64,000 bases of DNA from Streptomyces sp. NBC_01255 (GTDB lineage Bacteria > Actinomycetota > Actinomycetes > Streptomycetales > Streptomycetaceae): positions 2,604,001-2,668,000 of the forward strand of contig NZ_CP108474.1 of the NCBI RefSeq assembly GCF_036226445.1, read 5' to 3'. Shown piece by piece: positions 1-7,425 of the stretch (its first letter is position 1; each line of letters begins with the position of its first letter). The translations under genes were made by a program, and so were the position numbers. The notes under the pieces are model-generated. The model saw nothing but the letters and a program-made list of their open reading frames with translations, had not been told where the DNA came from and did no database searches.

Positions 1-729
1 CCCGAACGGCACGGCGCGAAGAAGGTCTGGCGCGCCACCTGCCTCGGCCTGCTCGTCGGCCTCCTGATCCCCCAGCTCTTCGGCACGTTCACCGCTCTCG
101 CGTCCCGCGGTGCCCTCGACTACGCGGGGCCGCTCGTCGCCGCCTCCCCCGCCTGGTACCTGGTGCCGCTGCTGCTCGCGGCCACGGCCGGGTCCGTCGG
201 CAACGCCGGGCTGATGCTGTACTCGATGGGGCTCGACCTCGACGCGATCCTGCCCAGGGCCACCCGGGCGCGCGCCACACTCGTCGTCGCGGCGGTGGCG
301 ACGGCCTTCGTGTTCCTGGGCCACTTCGCCTCGGACGCCCAGACGGCGATGACCTCGTTCGTCCTGCTGCTCACCGCGATCGGCACCCCGTGGGCCGTGA
401 TCACCCTGATCGGGCACGCGCGCTGCGGGGGGACGTACGACCCGGAGGCCCTCCAGGTCTACAACCGCCGCTCGCGCGGCGGGATCTACTGGTTCTCGGC
501 GGGCTGGCACCCGCGCGCCACCGCCTCCTGGGCGATCGGCGCGGCGGTCGGCCTGGCCGGGGTGTCGACGCCGCTCTACGAGGGGCCGCTGCTCGCCCTG
601 ACGGGCGGGATCGACTGCAGCTTCATGCTGTCGGGGCTGGTGGGCGGCGCGCTGTACGCCGTACTGACGCCGACGAGGGCCCCCGAGACGGTTCCTGCCG
701 TCTCCGAGGCCCTCGCGGAAGTGGAGTAG
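1..729 (+). CDS. NCS1-family cytosine/purine permease, 3' part
   Basis: The window begins inside this gene. Reading frame 1 is open from base 1 to the TAG at 727-729 and gives 242 C-terminal residues. The product is a multi-pass inner-membrane protein with hydrophobic helices separated by short charged loops. The sequence around 'GHARCGGTYDPEALQVYNRR' followed by 'GIYWFSAGWHPRATASW' resembles the C-terminal half of purine-cytosine permeases of the NCS1 (CodB-like) family, which import nucleobases by cation symport. The start and the substrate-binding helices lie outside the window, so the substrate cannot be named. The gene converges on ilvE with only 3 bases between the stops. Confidence 0.75.
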   Translation, partial: PERHGAKKVWRATCLGLLVGLLIPQLFGTFTALASRGALDYAGPLVAASPAWYLVPLLLAATAGSVGNAGLMLYSMGLDLDAILPRATRARATLVVAAVATAFVFLGHFASDAQTAMTSFVLLLTAIGTPWAVITLIGHARCGGTYDPEALQVYNRRSRGGIYWFSAGWHPRATASWAIGAAVGLAGVSTPLYEGPLLALTGGIDCSFMLSGLVGGALYAVLTPTRAPETVPAVSEALAEVE

Positions 730-732
730 CGA

Positions 733-1821
733 CTAGCCGAGCTCGTGCATCCAGCCGTGGGCGTCCTCGGCCTTGCCGGTCTGGACGGCGAGCAGCGCGT
801 CGCGCAGCTTCATCGTGACCTCGCCGGGCTCGCCGCCCGACTGCTGCCACTCGCCCCGCTCGGACTTGACCGTGCCGACCGGGGTGATCACGGCGGCGGT
901 GCCGCAGGCGAAGACCTCGGTGAGGGTGCCGTTCGCGGAGTCGGCCTGCCACTGGTCGATGGAGACGCGGCCCTCCTCCGGCTTCAGACCGAGGTCCGCC
1001 GCCAGCTTGAGCAGCGAGTCACGGGTGATGCCGGCGAGGAGCGAACCGGTGAGGGTCGGGGTGACGAGCTTGTCGCCGTACACGAAGTACAGGTTCATGC
1101 CGCCGAGTTCCTCGACCCACTTGTGCTCCACGGCGTCGAGGTAGGCGACCTGGTCGCAGCCCTTCTCCGCCGCCTCGGCCTGCGCGAGCAGGGAGGCCGC
1201 GTAGTTGCCGCCGGTCTTGGCGTCGCCGACGCCGCCGGGGACGGCGCGGACGCGGTTCTCGGAGAGCCAGATGGAGACGGGCTTCACGCCACCGGGGAAG
1301 TACGGGCCGGCCGGCGAGGCGATGACGACGAAGAGGTACTCGTTGGCCGGGCGGACGCCCAGGCCCACCTCGGTCGCGATCATGAACGGGCGCAGGTAGA
1401 GCGAGGCCTCGCCGCCGTGCGCCGGAACCCACGCCTTGTCCTGCCGGACGAGCAGGTCACAGGCCTCGACGAACGTCTCGACGGGCAGCTCCGGCATGGC
1501 CAGACGGCGGGCGGAGGCCTGGAAGCGGCGGGCGTTGGCGTCCGGGCGGAAGCTGGCGACGGAGCCGTCGGGGCGGCGGTAGGCCTTCAGGCCCTCGAAG
1601 ATCTCCTGCGCGTAGTGCAGGACGTTCGTCGCCGGGTCCAGGTGCAGCGGGCCGTACGGCACGAGCTGGCCGTCGTGCCAGCCTCGACCCTCGGTCCACC
1701 GGATGGTGACCATGTGGTCGGTGAAGTGGCGGCCGAATCCCGGGTTGGCCAGGATCGCCTCGCGCTCCGCGTCGGACAGCGGGCTGGAGGAGGGCTTGAG
1801 CTCGATCGTGGGCGTCGTCAT
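733..1821 (-). CDS. ilvE: branched-chain amino acid aminotransferase
   Basis: This 362-residue class IV PLP aminotransferase performs the last step of Val, Leu and Ile synthesis and the first step of their degradation, moving the amino group between the branched-chain amino acid and 2-oxoglutarate in the cytoplasm. The PLP-binding Lys is seen in 'DAKTGGNYA', and the family motif '[11 protein letters not shown]' follows. The length matches the actinobacterial IlvE family. The ATG at 1821 has GGTGAAGGA upstream. The gene is transcribed alone, away from leuB, with about 260 bases upstream that hold its promoter. Confidence 0.96.
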   Translation of the reverse strand: MTTPTIELKPSSSPLSDAEREAILANPGFGRHFTDHMVTIRWTEGRGWHDGQLVPYGPLHLDPATNVLHYAQEIFEGLKAYRRPDGSVASFRPDANARRFQASARRLAMPELPVETFVEACDLLVRQDKAWVPAHGGEASLYLRPFMIATEVGLGVRPANEYLFVVIASPAGPYFPGGVKPVSIWLSENRVRAVPGGVGDAKTGGNYAASLLAQAEAAEKGCDQVAYLDAVEHKWVEELGGMNLYFVYGDKLVTPTLTGSLLAGITRDSLLKLAADLGLKPEEGRVSIDQWQADSANGTLTEVFACGTAAVITPVGTVKSERGEWQQSGGEPGEVTMKLRDALLAVQTGKAEDAHGWMHELG

Positions 1822-2080
1822 GAGTGCGTGTCCTTCACCGGTTGTGTGTGTCGGACCGCGCTCACGCCTCAGTCATCGGCTGATGTCCATGACTGCTTGG
1901 ACGTCCGAGCATGCCCGCATGCCGCGGCCCCACGTTCGATTATCGCTCGCGGGGACCGGTGGAGGAAACGGGTGAACGCGGTCCAGGGTTCGATGGTGGC
2001 ACCCTTCGGCCGCACAGGTACAGCCGCCGGGTGCAGGTGCGACCCGGCGGCTGCTGTCAGATGTCAGTCGGCTGCGCGGG

Positions 2081-3121
2081 TCAGCTCGCTACTCGCGCGG
2101 CGAGCGCGTCGCCGATCTCGGCCGTCGTACGGACGGCAGCGCCCCGCTCCGTGAGGTCGGCGGCGACGGCCTTCTCGACCCGGACGGCCTCGGCCTCGTA
2201 GCCGAGGTGGCGCAGCAGGAGGGCGACGGAGAGGACGGTGGCCGTGGGGTCGGCCTTGCCCTGGCCCGCGATGTCCGGCGCGGAGCCGTGGACCGGCTCG
2301 AACATGGACGGGAACTCGCCGCTCGGGTTGATGTTGCCCGAGGCGGCGACGCCGATGCCGCCGGAGACGGCCGCCGCGAGGTCGGTGATGATGTCGCCGA
2401 AGAGGTTGTCGGTGACGATGACGTCGAAGCGGGCCGGGTCGGTGACGAGGAAGATCGTCGCGGCGTCGACGTGCAGGTAGTCGGTAGTGACCTCGGGGAA
2501 CTCGGCCGCGACCTTGGTGAAGATGTTCGTCCACAGGTGACCGGCGAAGGTCAGCACGTTGTTCTTGTGGACCAGCGTGAGCTTCTTGCGCGGGCGGGCC
2601 TGGGCGCGGGCGAAGGCGTCCCGGACGACACGCTCGACACCGAACGCGGTGTTGACCGAGACCTCGGTGGCGACCTCGTGCGGGGTGCCCTTGCGGATGG
2701 TGCCGCCGTTGCCGGTGTACGGGCCCTCGGTGCCCTCGCGGACCACGACGAAGTCGATCTCGGGCTGCCCGGCGAGCGGGGTGGCGACGCCGGGGAGCAG
2801 CTTCGAGGGACGCAGGTTCACGTGGTGGTCGAAGGCGAAGCGGAGCTTCAGCAGGAAGCCGCGCTCCAGGACACCGGACGGCACCGACGGGTCGCCGATG
2901 GCGCCGAGCAGGATGGCGTCGTGCTTCTTGAGGGAGTCGAGATCGGCGTCGGTGAGGGTCTCACCGGTGGCGTGGTAGCGCTTGGCGCCGAAGTCGTACT
3001 CCTCGGTCTCCAGCTTCACGTCCTGGGGAAGGACGGCCGAGAGGATCTTGAGACCCTCGGCCACGACCTCCTGGCCGATGCCGTCGCCGGGAATGACTGC
3101 GAGATTGATGCTGTGAGACAT
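2081..3121 (-). CDS. leuB: 3-isopropylmalate dehydrogenase
   Basis: LeuB oxidises and decarboxylates (2R,3S)-3-isopropylmalate to 2-oxoisocaproate with NAD+, the third step of leucine synthesis. The 346 residues begin with '[19 protein letters not shown]', the usual N terminus of the isocitrate/isopropylmalate dehydrogenase fold. The substrate and metal segment '[19 protein letters not shown]' and the NAD-binding '[14 protein letters not shown]' are intact. It is separated from ilvE by about 260 bases and from the tiny upstream gene by 80 bases, all on the minus strand. Start and length agree with the actinobacterial family. Confidence 0.96.
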   Translation of the reverse strand: MSHSINLAVIPGDGIGQEVVAEGLKILSAVLPQDVKLETEEYDFGAKRYHATGETLTDADLDSLKKHDAILLGAIGDPSVPSGVLERGFLLKLRFAFDHHVNLRPSKLLPGVATPLAGQPEIDFVVVREGTEGPYTGNGGTIRKGTPHEVATEVSVNTAFGVERVVRDAFARAQARPRKKLTLVHKNNVLTFAGHLWTNIFTKVAAEFPEVTTDYLHVDAATIFLVTDPARFDVIVTDNLFGDIITDLAAAVSGGIGVAASGNINPSGEFPSMFEPVHGSAPDIAGQGKADPTATVLSVALLLRHLGYEAEAVRVEKAVAADLTERGAAVRTTAEIGDALAARVAS

Positions 3122-3201
3122 GTCGGCACCCTACTCTTCGTCCCATCGTCTGACACGTTCCGTCCATCATGTGGACGAACGGACAGTCCGAACGGGGGAC
3201 G

Positions 3202-3333
3202 TCAGTGGCCGGTGGAGCCGCCGTTGTCACGGCGGTCGAGGGCGCGCTGGAGGGCGGCGGCGGCGTTCTGGCGAGCCTCGTCGCTGGAACGGCCGGCGGA
3301 GTGGCGGACACGGCGGGTGGTCTGAGATGCCAT
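3202..3333 (-). CDS. conserved tiny basic protein (43 aa), function unknown
   Basis: A 43-residue ORF reading 'MASQTTRRVRHSAGRSSDEA' and then 'RQNAAAALQRALDRRDNGG'. I chose the ATG at 3333 because a clear AAGGAG lies ten bases upstream. The ORF is open further upstream, but that extension has poor codon bias. It is Arg/Ala rich, probably one amphipathic helix, with no membrane segment or known domain. Proteins of this kind next to leuB occur in other streptomycetes (from memory), which supports a real gene. Two palindromes directly upstream (3352-3391) suggest dedicated regulation. The function is unknown. Confidence 0.6.
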   Translation of the reverse strand: MASQTTRRVRHSAGRSSDEARQNAAAALQRALDRRDNGGSTGH

Positions 3334-3351
3334 GAGGGATCGACTCCTTGA

Positions 3352-3391
3352 GATCAGTGATGATCCGAAAGTGCGGAGATCAGTGGTGATC
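3352..3391. promoter_or_regulatory. two tandem 14-bp palindromic operator-like sites
   Basis: GATCA-GTGA-TGATC at 3352-3365 and GATCA-GTGG-TGATC at 3378-3391 are spaced 26 bases centre to centre and sit in a near-perfect 24-25-base direct repeat (3350-3374 and 3376-3399). They begin 19 bases upstream of the ATG of the 43-residue gene on the minus strand, just beyond its ribosome binding site. Tandem identical palindromes upstream of a start are typical of repressor operators. Which protein binds them is not visible. Confidence 0.5.
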
Positions 3392-3585
3392 GAAGGTGCC
3401 GGCAGGGGCGGGGAGCGCCGCCGCAGGGGTTGCCTGCACAGGGGCGTCGCGCTCTCGACCGCCATTCGCTGATGTAGCGAGACGTTCGGCTTCTACAAAG
3501 CTAGGGCAGGCCGCCGCATCTGTCTCCACAATTACTCGGACTTCCTACTATCTGAGACGGCGTGGGACCGAGGGTGGACGGGAAG

Positions 3586-4506
3586 TCACCCGGCGACGGC
3601 CCGCAGCTCGCGGATGAGCGCCCGTACGGCGAGGGACGAGGCCAGTTCGGGGGTGGTGACGTACCCCACCGAACGTGTCGGGCGCTCCGGTCCGAGATCG
3701 GTGATCTCGACCGTGGACGGTGCTCCGACCAGCGAGAGTTCCGGCATCACGGCCATGCCGTAACCGGTGCTCACCATCGAGAGCACCGCTCCGTCGTCCT
3801 CGGCCTGCACCGTCGCCGGCGGCAGCCACTCCTGCCCGGCCCACCATTCCCGGGTGTACGAGGTGCAGTTCTCCGTCCAGTCGACCAGCGGCAGCGAGCG
3901 CGGCGCCGGGTGCCCGGCCGGATGCACCAGCGCATACCCCTCCTCCACCAGTACGCCCCCGACCAGCTCCGGCGGCACGGGCGAGGTGGTCCCGAGGGTC
4001 GCGATCCCCAGGTCCGCCCGCCCGTCGAGGACTTCGCCCGCCGTGCCGCGCCCGATCTCCCGCACGATCCGCACCTCCGGCACGATCTCGGGGTGCCGCG
4101 CCGTCAACCGCCCCAGGGCACGCGGCAGCAGATGCAGCGCCGCACTACGGAAGGCCGCGATCCGCAGCGGCCCGGCGAGGGTGCCCGACGCACCGTCCTG
4201 CGCCGCGCCGCGCACCTCGGCGGCCATCACATCGAGGAGCCGGAGCACGCGCCGGGCGTGCGCGAGGGCCCGCTCACCGGCCGCCGTCGGAGTGGCGCCG
4301 GTCCGCCCCCGGTCGAAGAGGACGGCACCCAGCTTGCGTTCGGTGGTACGCACCGAGTGCGAGACGGCGGACTGGGTCATCCCGAGGGCGACGGCGGCGG
4401 CCGAGAAGCCGCGCTCGCGGCCGACGGCCACCAGGACGCGCAGTTCGCGCGGGGCGATGTCGTCGGTCCTCGCGGTTCCGTCGGTCCTCGCGGTTCCGTC
4501 GGCCAT
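3586..4506 (-). CDS. LysR-family transcriptional regulator
   Basis: A 306-residue LysR-type regulator. The N-terminal winged helix-turn-helix is seen in 'PRELRVLVAVGRERGFSAAA' and 'LGMTQSAVSHSVRTTERKLG', followed by the periplasmic-binding-protein-like effector domain to the C terminus. I chose the ATG at 4506, which has GGGAG five bases upstream, over a GTG four codons earlier. The first residues contain a short tandem repeat (DGTART twice) that precedes the DNA-binding domain. The gene is divergent from an NADPH-type oxidoreductase gene 101 bases away, the classic arrangement for a LysR regulator and its target. Confidence 0.9.
   Translation of the reverse strand: MADGTARTDGTARTDDIAPRELRVLVAVGRERGFSAAAVALGMTQSAVSHSVRTTERKLGAVLFDRGRTGATPTAAGERALAHARRVLRLLDVMAAEVRGAAQDGASGTLAGPLRIAAFRSAALHLLPRALGRLTARHPEIVPEVRIVREIGRGTAGEVLDGRADLGIATLGTTSPVPPELVGGVLVEEGYALVHPAGHPAPRSLPLVDWTENCTSYTREWWAGQEWLPPATVQAEDDGAVLSMVSTGYGMAVMPELSLVGAPSTVEITDLGPERPTRSVGYVTTPELASSLAVRALIRELRAVAG
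4461..4502. repeat. 18-bp tandem direct repeat in the LysR gene 5' end
   Basis: The unit CGTCGGTCCTCGCGGTTC occurs at 4461-4478 and again exactly at 4479-4496, followed by a further six matching bases. It is a multiple of three, so it only adds residues (DGTART repeated) ahead of the DNA-binding domain. It looks like slippage expansion at a disordered N terminus. Confidence 0.85.
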
Positions 4507-4525
4507 CAGGGCTCCCACCTGCCTG

Positions 4526-4542
4526 TATGAGCGGCATTCATG
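4526..4542. promoter_or_regulatory. candidate LysR box between divergent genes
   Basis: The segment TATGAGCGGCATTCATG contains ATGA and TCAT as an inverted pair with seven bases between them, giving the T-N11-A pattern of LysR binding sites. It lies in the short divergent intergenic region between the LysR gene and the oxidoreductase gene. The arms are only four to five bases, so this is a candidate on position and pattern only. Confidence 0.35.
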
Positions 4543-4607
4543 GATCGGCCGCGGCCATCGACGCTACCCCCTGCCCAGGCCGCGGATCCCCTCCTACCGT
4601 CACCTCC

Positions 4608-5609
4608 ATGACGACCGACACCATGATCACCGTCCAGCAGGCCGCCCGTCCCACCGGCTTCCCCACCCCCGACCTGTTCTCCTTCGTCGAGTCCCCCGTC
4701 CCGGCACCGGAGCCGGGCACCGCCCTCGTCGAGAACCTCCAGTGGTCCGTCGACCCGTACCACCGCGAGGCGATGGACACGGACGAGATCTGGACGCTGG
4801 ACTCCCCCATGGAGGGCCGCACCCTGGGCCGTGTGGTCGACTCCCGCGACCCGGCCCTGCGCCCCGGCGACCTCGTCCTGCACCGCAAGGGCTGGCGCAC
4901 CCACGCCCTGGTCACGAAGGACGAGGCCCGCCCGGTGCCGGACTTCGAGGGCGTCCCGCTCGCCGCGCATCTGAGCCTGCTCGGCGGTACGGGCCTGTCG
5001 GCCTACGTGGGCCTCACCCGGATCGCACGGCTCCAGCCGGGCGAGGACCTCTTCGTGTCCGCCGCGGCGGGCGGCGTGGGCACGGCAGCGGGACGGCTCG
5101 CCCGGCTGCTGGGCGTGGGGCGGCTCGTGGGCAGCGCGGGTTCGGCGCGCAAGGTGGCGTACCTGACGGAGGAGATCGGCTTCGACGCGGCCTTCGACTA
5201 CCACGAGGGCCCGGTCCCGGAGCTGCTCGCGAAGGCGGCCCCGGCCGGGCTCGACGCGGTCCTGGACGGGGTGGGCGGCGAGCATCTGGAGGCCGCGATC
5301 GCCTCGCTGCGCCCGTTCGGCCGGATCGCCTGGGTCGGCGCGGTGGGCCAGTACCACGCGCTCTCCGCTCCCCCGCCGGCCCCGCGCAACCTCTTCGACG
5401 TGGTCGGCAAGAGCATCCGGCTCGAAGGCTTCCTCGTACGCGACCACGCGGACGCGCTGGAGGAGCTGTACGACCTGACCGTCCCGCACCTGCGCGGCGG
5501 GACGCTGCCCCTGGATGTGACGGTGGTGGAGGGCTTCGAGCACATCGTGAGCGCGTTCCTGGGGATGCTGCGCGGCGAGAACCTCGGAAAAATGCTGGTC
5601 GCCGCCTAG
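4608..5609 (+). CDS. zinc-free medium-chain NADP-dependent oxidoreductase
   Basis: A 333-residue quinone/enone oxidoreductase-like protein of the MDR superfamily (curcumin reductase / leukotriene B4 dehydrogenase type). It starts at the ATG at 4608 just inside the divergent promoter region. 'VENLQWSVDPYHREAMDTDE' is the substrate-side N-terminal domain. The Rossmann nucleotide motif is 'AAAGGVGTAAGRLARLLG' and is followed by 'GLDAVLDGVGGEHLEAAI'. The zinc-ligand cysteines of alcohol dehydrogenases are absent. It probably reduces activated double bonds with NADPH; the true substrate is unknown. The adjacent divergent LysR gene is the likely regulator. Confidence 0.85.
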   Translation: MTTDTMITVQQAARPTGFPTPDLFSFVESPVPAPEPGTALVENLQWSVDPYHREAMDTDEIWTLDSPMEGRTLGRVVDSRDPALRPGDLVLHRKGWRTHALVTKDEARPVPDFEGVPLAAHLSLLGGTGLSAYVGLTRIARLQPGEDLFVSAAAGGVGTAAGRLARLLGVGRLVGSAGSARKVAYLTEEIGFDAAFDYHEGPVPELLAKAAPAGLDAVLDGVGGEHLEAAIASLRPFGRIAWVGAVGQYHALSAPPPAPRNLFDVVGKSIRLEGFLVRDHADALEELYDLTVPHLRGGTLPLDVTVVEGFEHIVSAFLGMLRGENLGKMLVAA

Positions 5610-5620
5610 GCCCGACACTC

Positions 5621-5645
5621 CTATCTAGTTTGCATTCCTACCTAG
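5621..5645. promoter_or_regulatory. direct repeat upstream of PadR gene, probable PadR operator
   Basis: CTATCTAG at 5621-5628 and CTACCTAG at 5638-5645 form a direct repeat with 17 bases between starts, in an unusually AT-rich patch 20 bases before the PadR start codon. PadR regulators that control a co-transcribed membrane gene normally autoregulate through such sites. The assignment rests on position and repetition. Confidence 0.45.
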
Positions 5646-5664
5646 CTGGTGCTCCAATACACCC

Positions 5665-6006
5665 ATGGCCGCAGACCGCAGATCCAGCTGGCTCAAGGGA
5701 GTCCTCGACCTGCTCGTCCTCTCCCGCCTGACCGACGGCGAGAGCTACGGGTACGAGATCGCCAAGGCGCTCGCCGAGGCGGGACTCGGCGAGATCAAGG
5801 GCGGGACGCTCTATCCCGTGCTGAACCGCCTGGAGGAAGCCGGTCTGGTGGAGGCCGAGTTCCGCGCCGCCGAGCGCGGACCGGGCCGCCGCTACTACCG
5901 GCTCACCGAGCGGGGGCGCGAGCACCTCGCCGCCGAGAGCCGGGACTGGCTGCGGTTCCACCGCGCCGTCGAGACCACGCTGCACCCAGGGGGAACCACG
6001 ACATGA
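5665..6006 (+). CDS. PadR-family transcriptional regulator
   Basis: A 113-residue PadR-type repressor. The winged helix domain spans almost the whole protein: 'SWLKGVLDLLVLSRLTDG', 'SYGYEIAKALAEAG', the diagnostic 'GTLYPVLNRLEEAGLVEAEF', and the wing 'GPGRRYYRLTERGREHL'. It belongs to the short PadR-s2 class that lacks a long C-terminal helical domain. Its stop overlaps the start of the next gene in ATGA, so the two are translationally coupled. A direct repeat at 5621-5645 is the probable autoregulatory operator. Confidence 0.93.
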   Translation: MAADRRSSWLKGVLDLLVLSRLTDGESYGYEIAKALAEAGLGEIKGGTLYPVLNRLEEAGLVEAEFRAAERGPGRRYYRLTERGREHLAAESRDWLRFHRAVETTLHPGGTTT

Positions 6007-6749
6007 GCACGACCACGGACACCGACCGGTACTTCACCGAGCTGACCGACGCCCTGCGGACCGCGGGCGTGCCGGACGAGCAGATCACCGCCACCGTCGA
6101 GGACCTCCGCGGACACCTCGCCGAGACCGGGACGCGCCCGGAGGAGGAGTTCGGCCCGGCCGCCGACTTCGCGGCGCAGCTCGGCGGGCTGGCCCCGCGC
6201 CCCGCCGAGCCGGACGAGCAGGCGGAGAACTGGACCTGGACGGCCGACATCTTCAACGACCGCCGGATGCTTGCCGCGCACGGCGACCAGGGCTGGGAGG
6301 TGGAGTCCCTGGACTCCCTCGGCCGGTTCGTCTGCCGCCGCTCCGCGACGGCGGCACTGCGCTGGGAGTACCGCCGTGAGGTCATCGGCGCCCGGCGCCG
6401 CGCCAAGGTGCTGGCCGAGCTGGAGCCCGAGGGCTGGGAGCTGTGCGGCGAGTGGCTGGTGTACGGCTACTTCAAGCGGCCGCGCGCGGCGACGGCGGGC
6501 CCGGCGGGCGCCCTGGAGGCCCGGCCGGCCGCCCCGCTCCGGTGGCTGTTCCTGAGCCGGCGCGGCAAGGTGGCGCTCGCGGTGTGGCTCGTGCTGGTCG
6601 GCGGCGCGATGGCGGCCTGCTTCATGGGGACGCTCGGCACGGGCGGGCTCGCGATCACCATCGCCCTCGTCTCCATGTTCTCCGCCCTGTTCACCTCCCA
6701 CCTGGAGACGACCAAGGGGCGGGTGGATCAGGGCCGCTCCACGTCCTGA
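6003..6749 (+). CDS. PadR-coupled membrane protein with DUF1700/DUF2812-like parts
   Basis: A 248-residue protein whose ATG overlaps the PadR stop. The N terminus (about 1-65, 'RYFTELTDALRTAGVPDEQI') resembles the helical domains found in HAAS/DUF1700 proteins encoded beside PadR genes. The middle (about 75-160) with 'GWEVESLDSLGRFVCRR' and 'GWELCGEWLVYGYFKR' repeats a GWE motif like DUF2812. Two hydrophobic segments lie near residues 195-245. In such modules the membrane protein is usually the target of PadR control and is linked to envelope stress or sporulation in other bacteria; that role is not shown here. Confidence 0.7.
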   Translation: MSTTTDTDRYFTELTDALRTAGVPDEQITATVEDLRGHLAETGTRPEEEFGPAADFAAQLGGLAPRPAEPDEQAENWTWTADIFNDRRMLAAHGDQGWEVESLDSLGRFVCRRSATAALRWEYRREVIGARRRAKVLAELEPEGWELCGEWLVYGYFKRPRAATAGPAGALEARPAAPLRWLFLSRRGKVALAVWLVLVGGAMAACFMGTLGTGGLAITIALVSMFSALFTSHLETTKGRVDQGRSTS

Positions 6750-6765
6750 CCGTCCCTGCCCTCCC

Positions 6766-7305
6766 TCACATCACGTCCCCGTCGCGCCAGTCGAAGACGA
6801 GCGGGTCGGCGGGGTCCGGCAGGGCCCGGCCACCCGCCGCCGGACGCAGGAAGGCGGACCCCTCCTCCTCCGTGAGCCGGACGATCCCCTCGGGCCCGAG
6901 GACCTCGATCCGCCCCTCCCAGACCCGCCAGCCGCGCGCCCGGTAGAGCGCGGCCCCGTCGTCCGACGCGCTGAGCGCCCCGAAGGCGTACGCGCCGTCG
7001 ATCACCTGCTCCAGGCCGTCCATCACGGCCCCGCCGAGCCCCCGCCGCCGGAGGTCGCTCCGGACGCCGACCCCTTCGACGTACCCGACGCGGTACGAAC
7101 GCCCCCGGTGGAGCACGCGCCGCATGACGACGGCCCCGTGGGCGGCGATGCCCCGCCCGTCCTCGATCCAGGCATGGACGCCGCCGAGGGCGTGGTCCCA
7201 GTCCTCGTCGGCGAAGTCGCCGTCGAAGGCGGAATCCAGCATCGCGCGGACGGAGCGAAGCCGCCCGGCCCCGAGTTCATGGGTGGGCGCGATCCTCAAG
7301 GTCAT
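6766..7305 (-). CDS. AAC(2')-like aminoglycoside N-acetyltransferase (GNAT)
   Basis: A GNAT-fold protein of about 179 residues that resembles mycobacterial AAC(2')-I enzymes along its length. Matching stretches include 'AFDGDFADEDWDHALGGVHA', 'YRVGYVEGVGVRSDLRRRGL' (acetyl-CoA pyrophosphate loop), 'LEQVIDGAYAFGALSASD', 'ALYRARGWRVWEG' and the C terminus 'FDWRDGDVM'. AAC(2') enzymes acetylate the 2'-amino group of aminoglycosides and may have a cell-envelope role in mycobacteria. I chose the ATG at 7305 (GGGAGG upstream). A TTG at 7323 is also possible, with AAGGGG from the inverted repeat as its ribosome binding site. No aminoglycoside cluster is near. Confidence 0.75.
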   Translation of the reverse strand: MTLRIAPTHELGAGRLRSVRAMLDSAFDGDFADEDWDHALGGVHAWIEDGRGIAAHGAVVMRRVLHRGRSYRVGYVEGVGVRSDLRRRGLGGAVMDGLEQVIDGAYAFGALSASDDGAALYRARGWRVWEGRIEVLGPEGIVRLTEEEGSAFLRPAAGGRALPDPADPLVFDWRDGDVM

Positions 7306-7329
7306 GCGCTCACCCTCCCACAATCCAAG

Positions 7330-7421
7330 CTAACCCCTTAAAGGCAATTGACAGGTTAGCTCGGGCCTGATTGAGTCAAGCCCGTCAAGCCGTAACCAGC
7401 GAGATGCACTTAAGGGGTTAG
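7330..7421. promoter_or_regulatory. perfect 12-bp inverted repeat flanking a divergent promoter region
   Basis: CTAACCCCTTAA at 7330-7341 and its exact reverse complement at 7410-7421 bracket the divergent intergenic region. Each arm reads TTAAGGGGTTAG toward its gene. In the hydrolase direction AAGGGG is the ribosome binding site, eight bases from the ATG. A -35 like TTGACA lies at 7348-7353, with TTGAGT 17 bases later, for the plus-strand gene. Between them, GGGCCTGA at 7363-7370 faces TCAAGCCC at 7376-7383. The repeat could be a shared operator or an RNA-level element. Confidence 0.6.
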
Positions 7422-7425
7422 AACG

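Noticed and set aside
1870..1895. CAGTCAT/ATGACTG inverted pair upstream of ilvE
   Set aside because: Only seven bases per arm with a 12-base spacer, no second copy and no link to a known regulator; likely chance.
745..3325. Long plus-strand ORFs opposite ilvE and leuB
   Set aside because: High-GC antisense shadows with no recognisable motif; the opposite strand carries complete ilvE and leuB.
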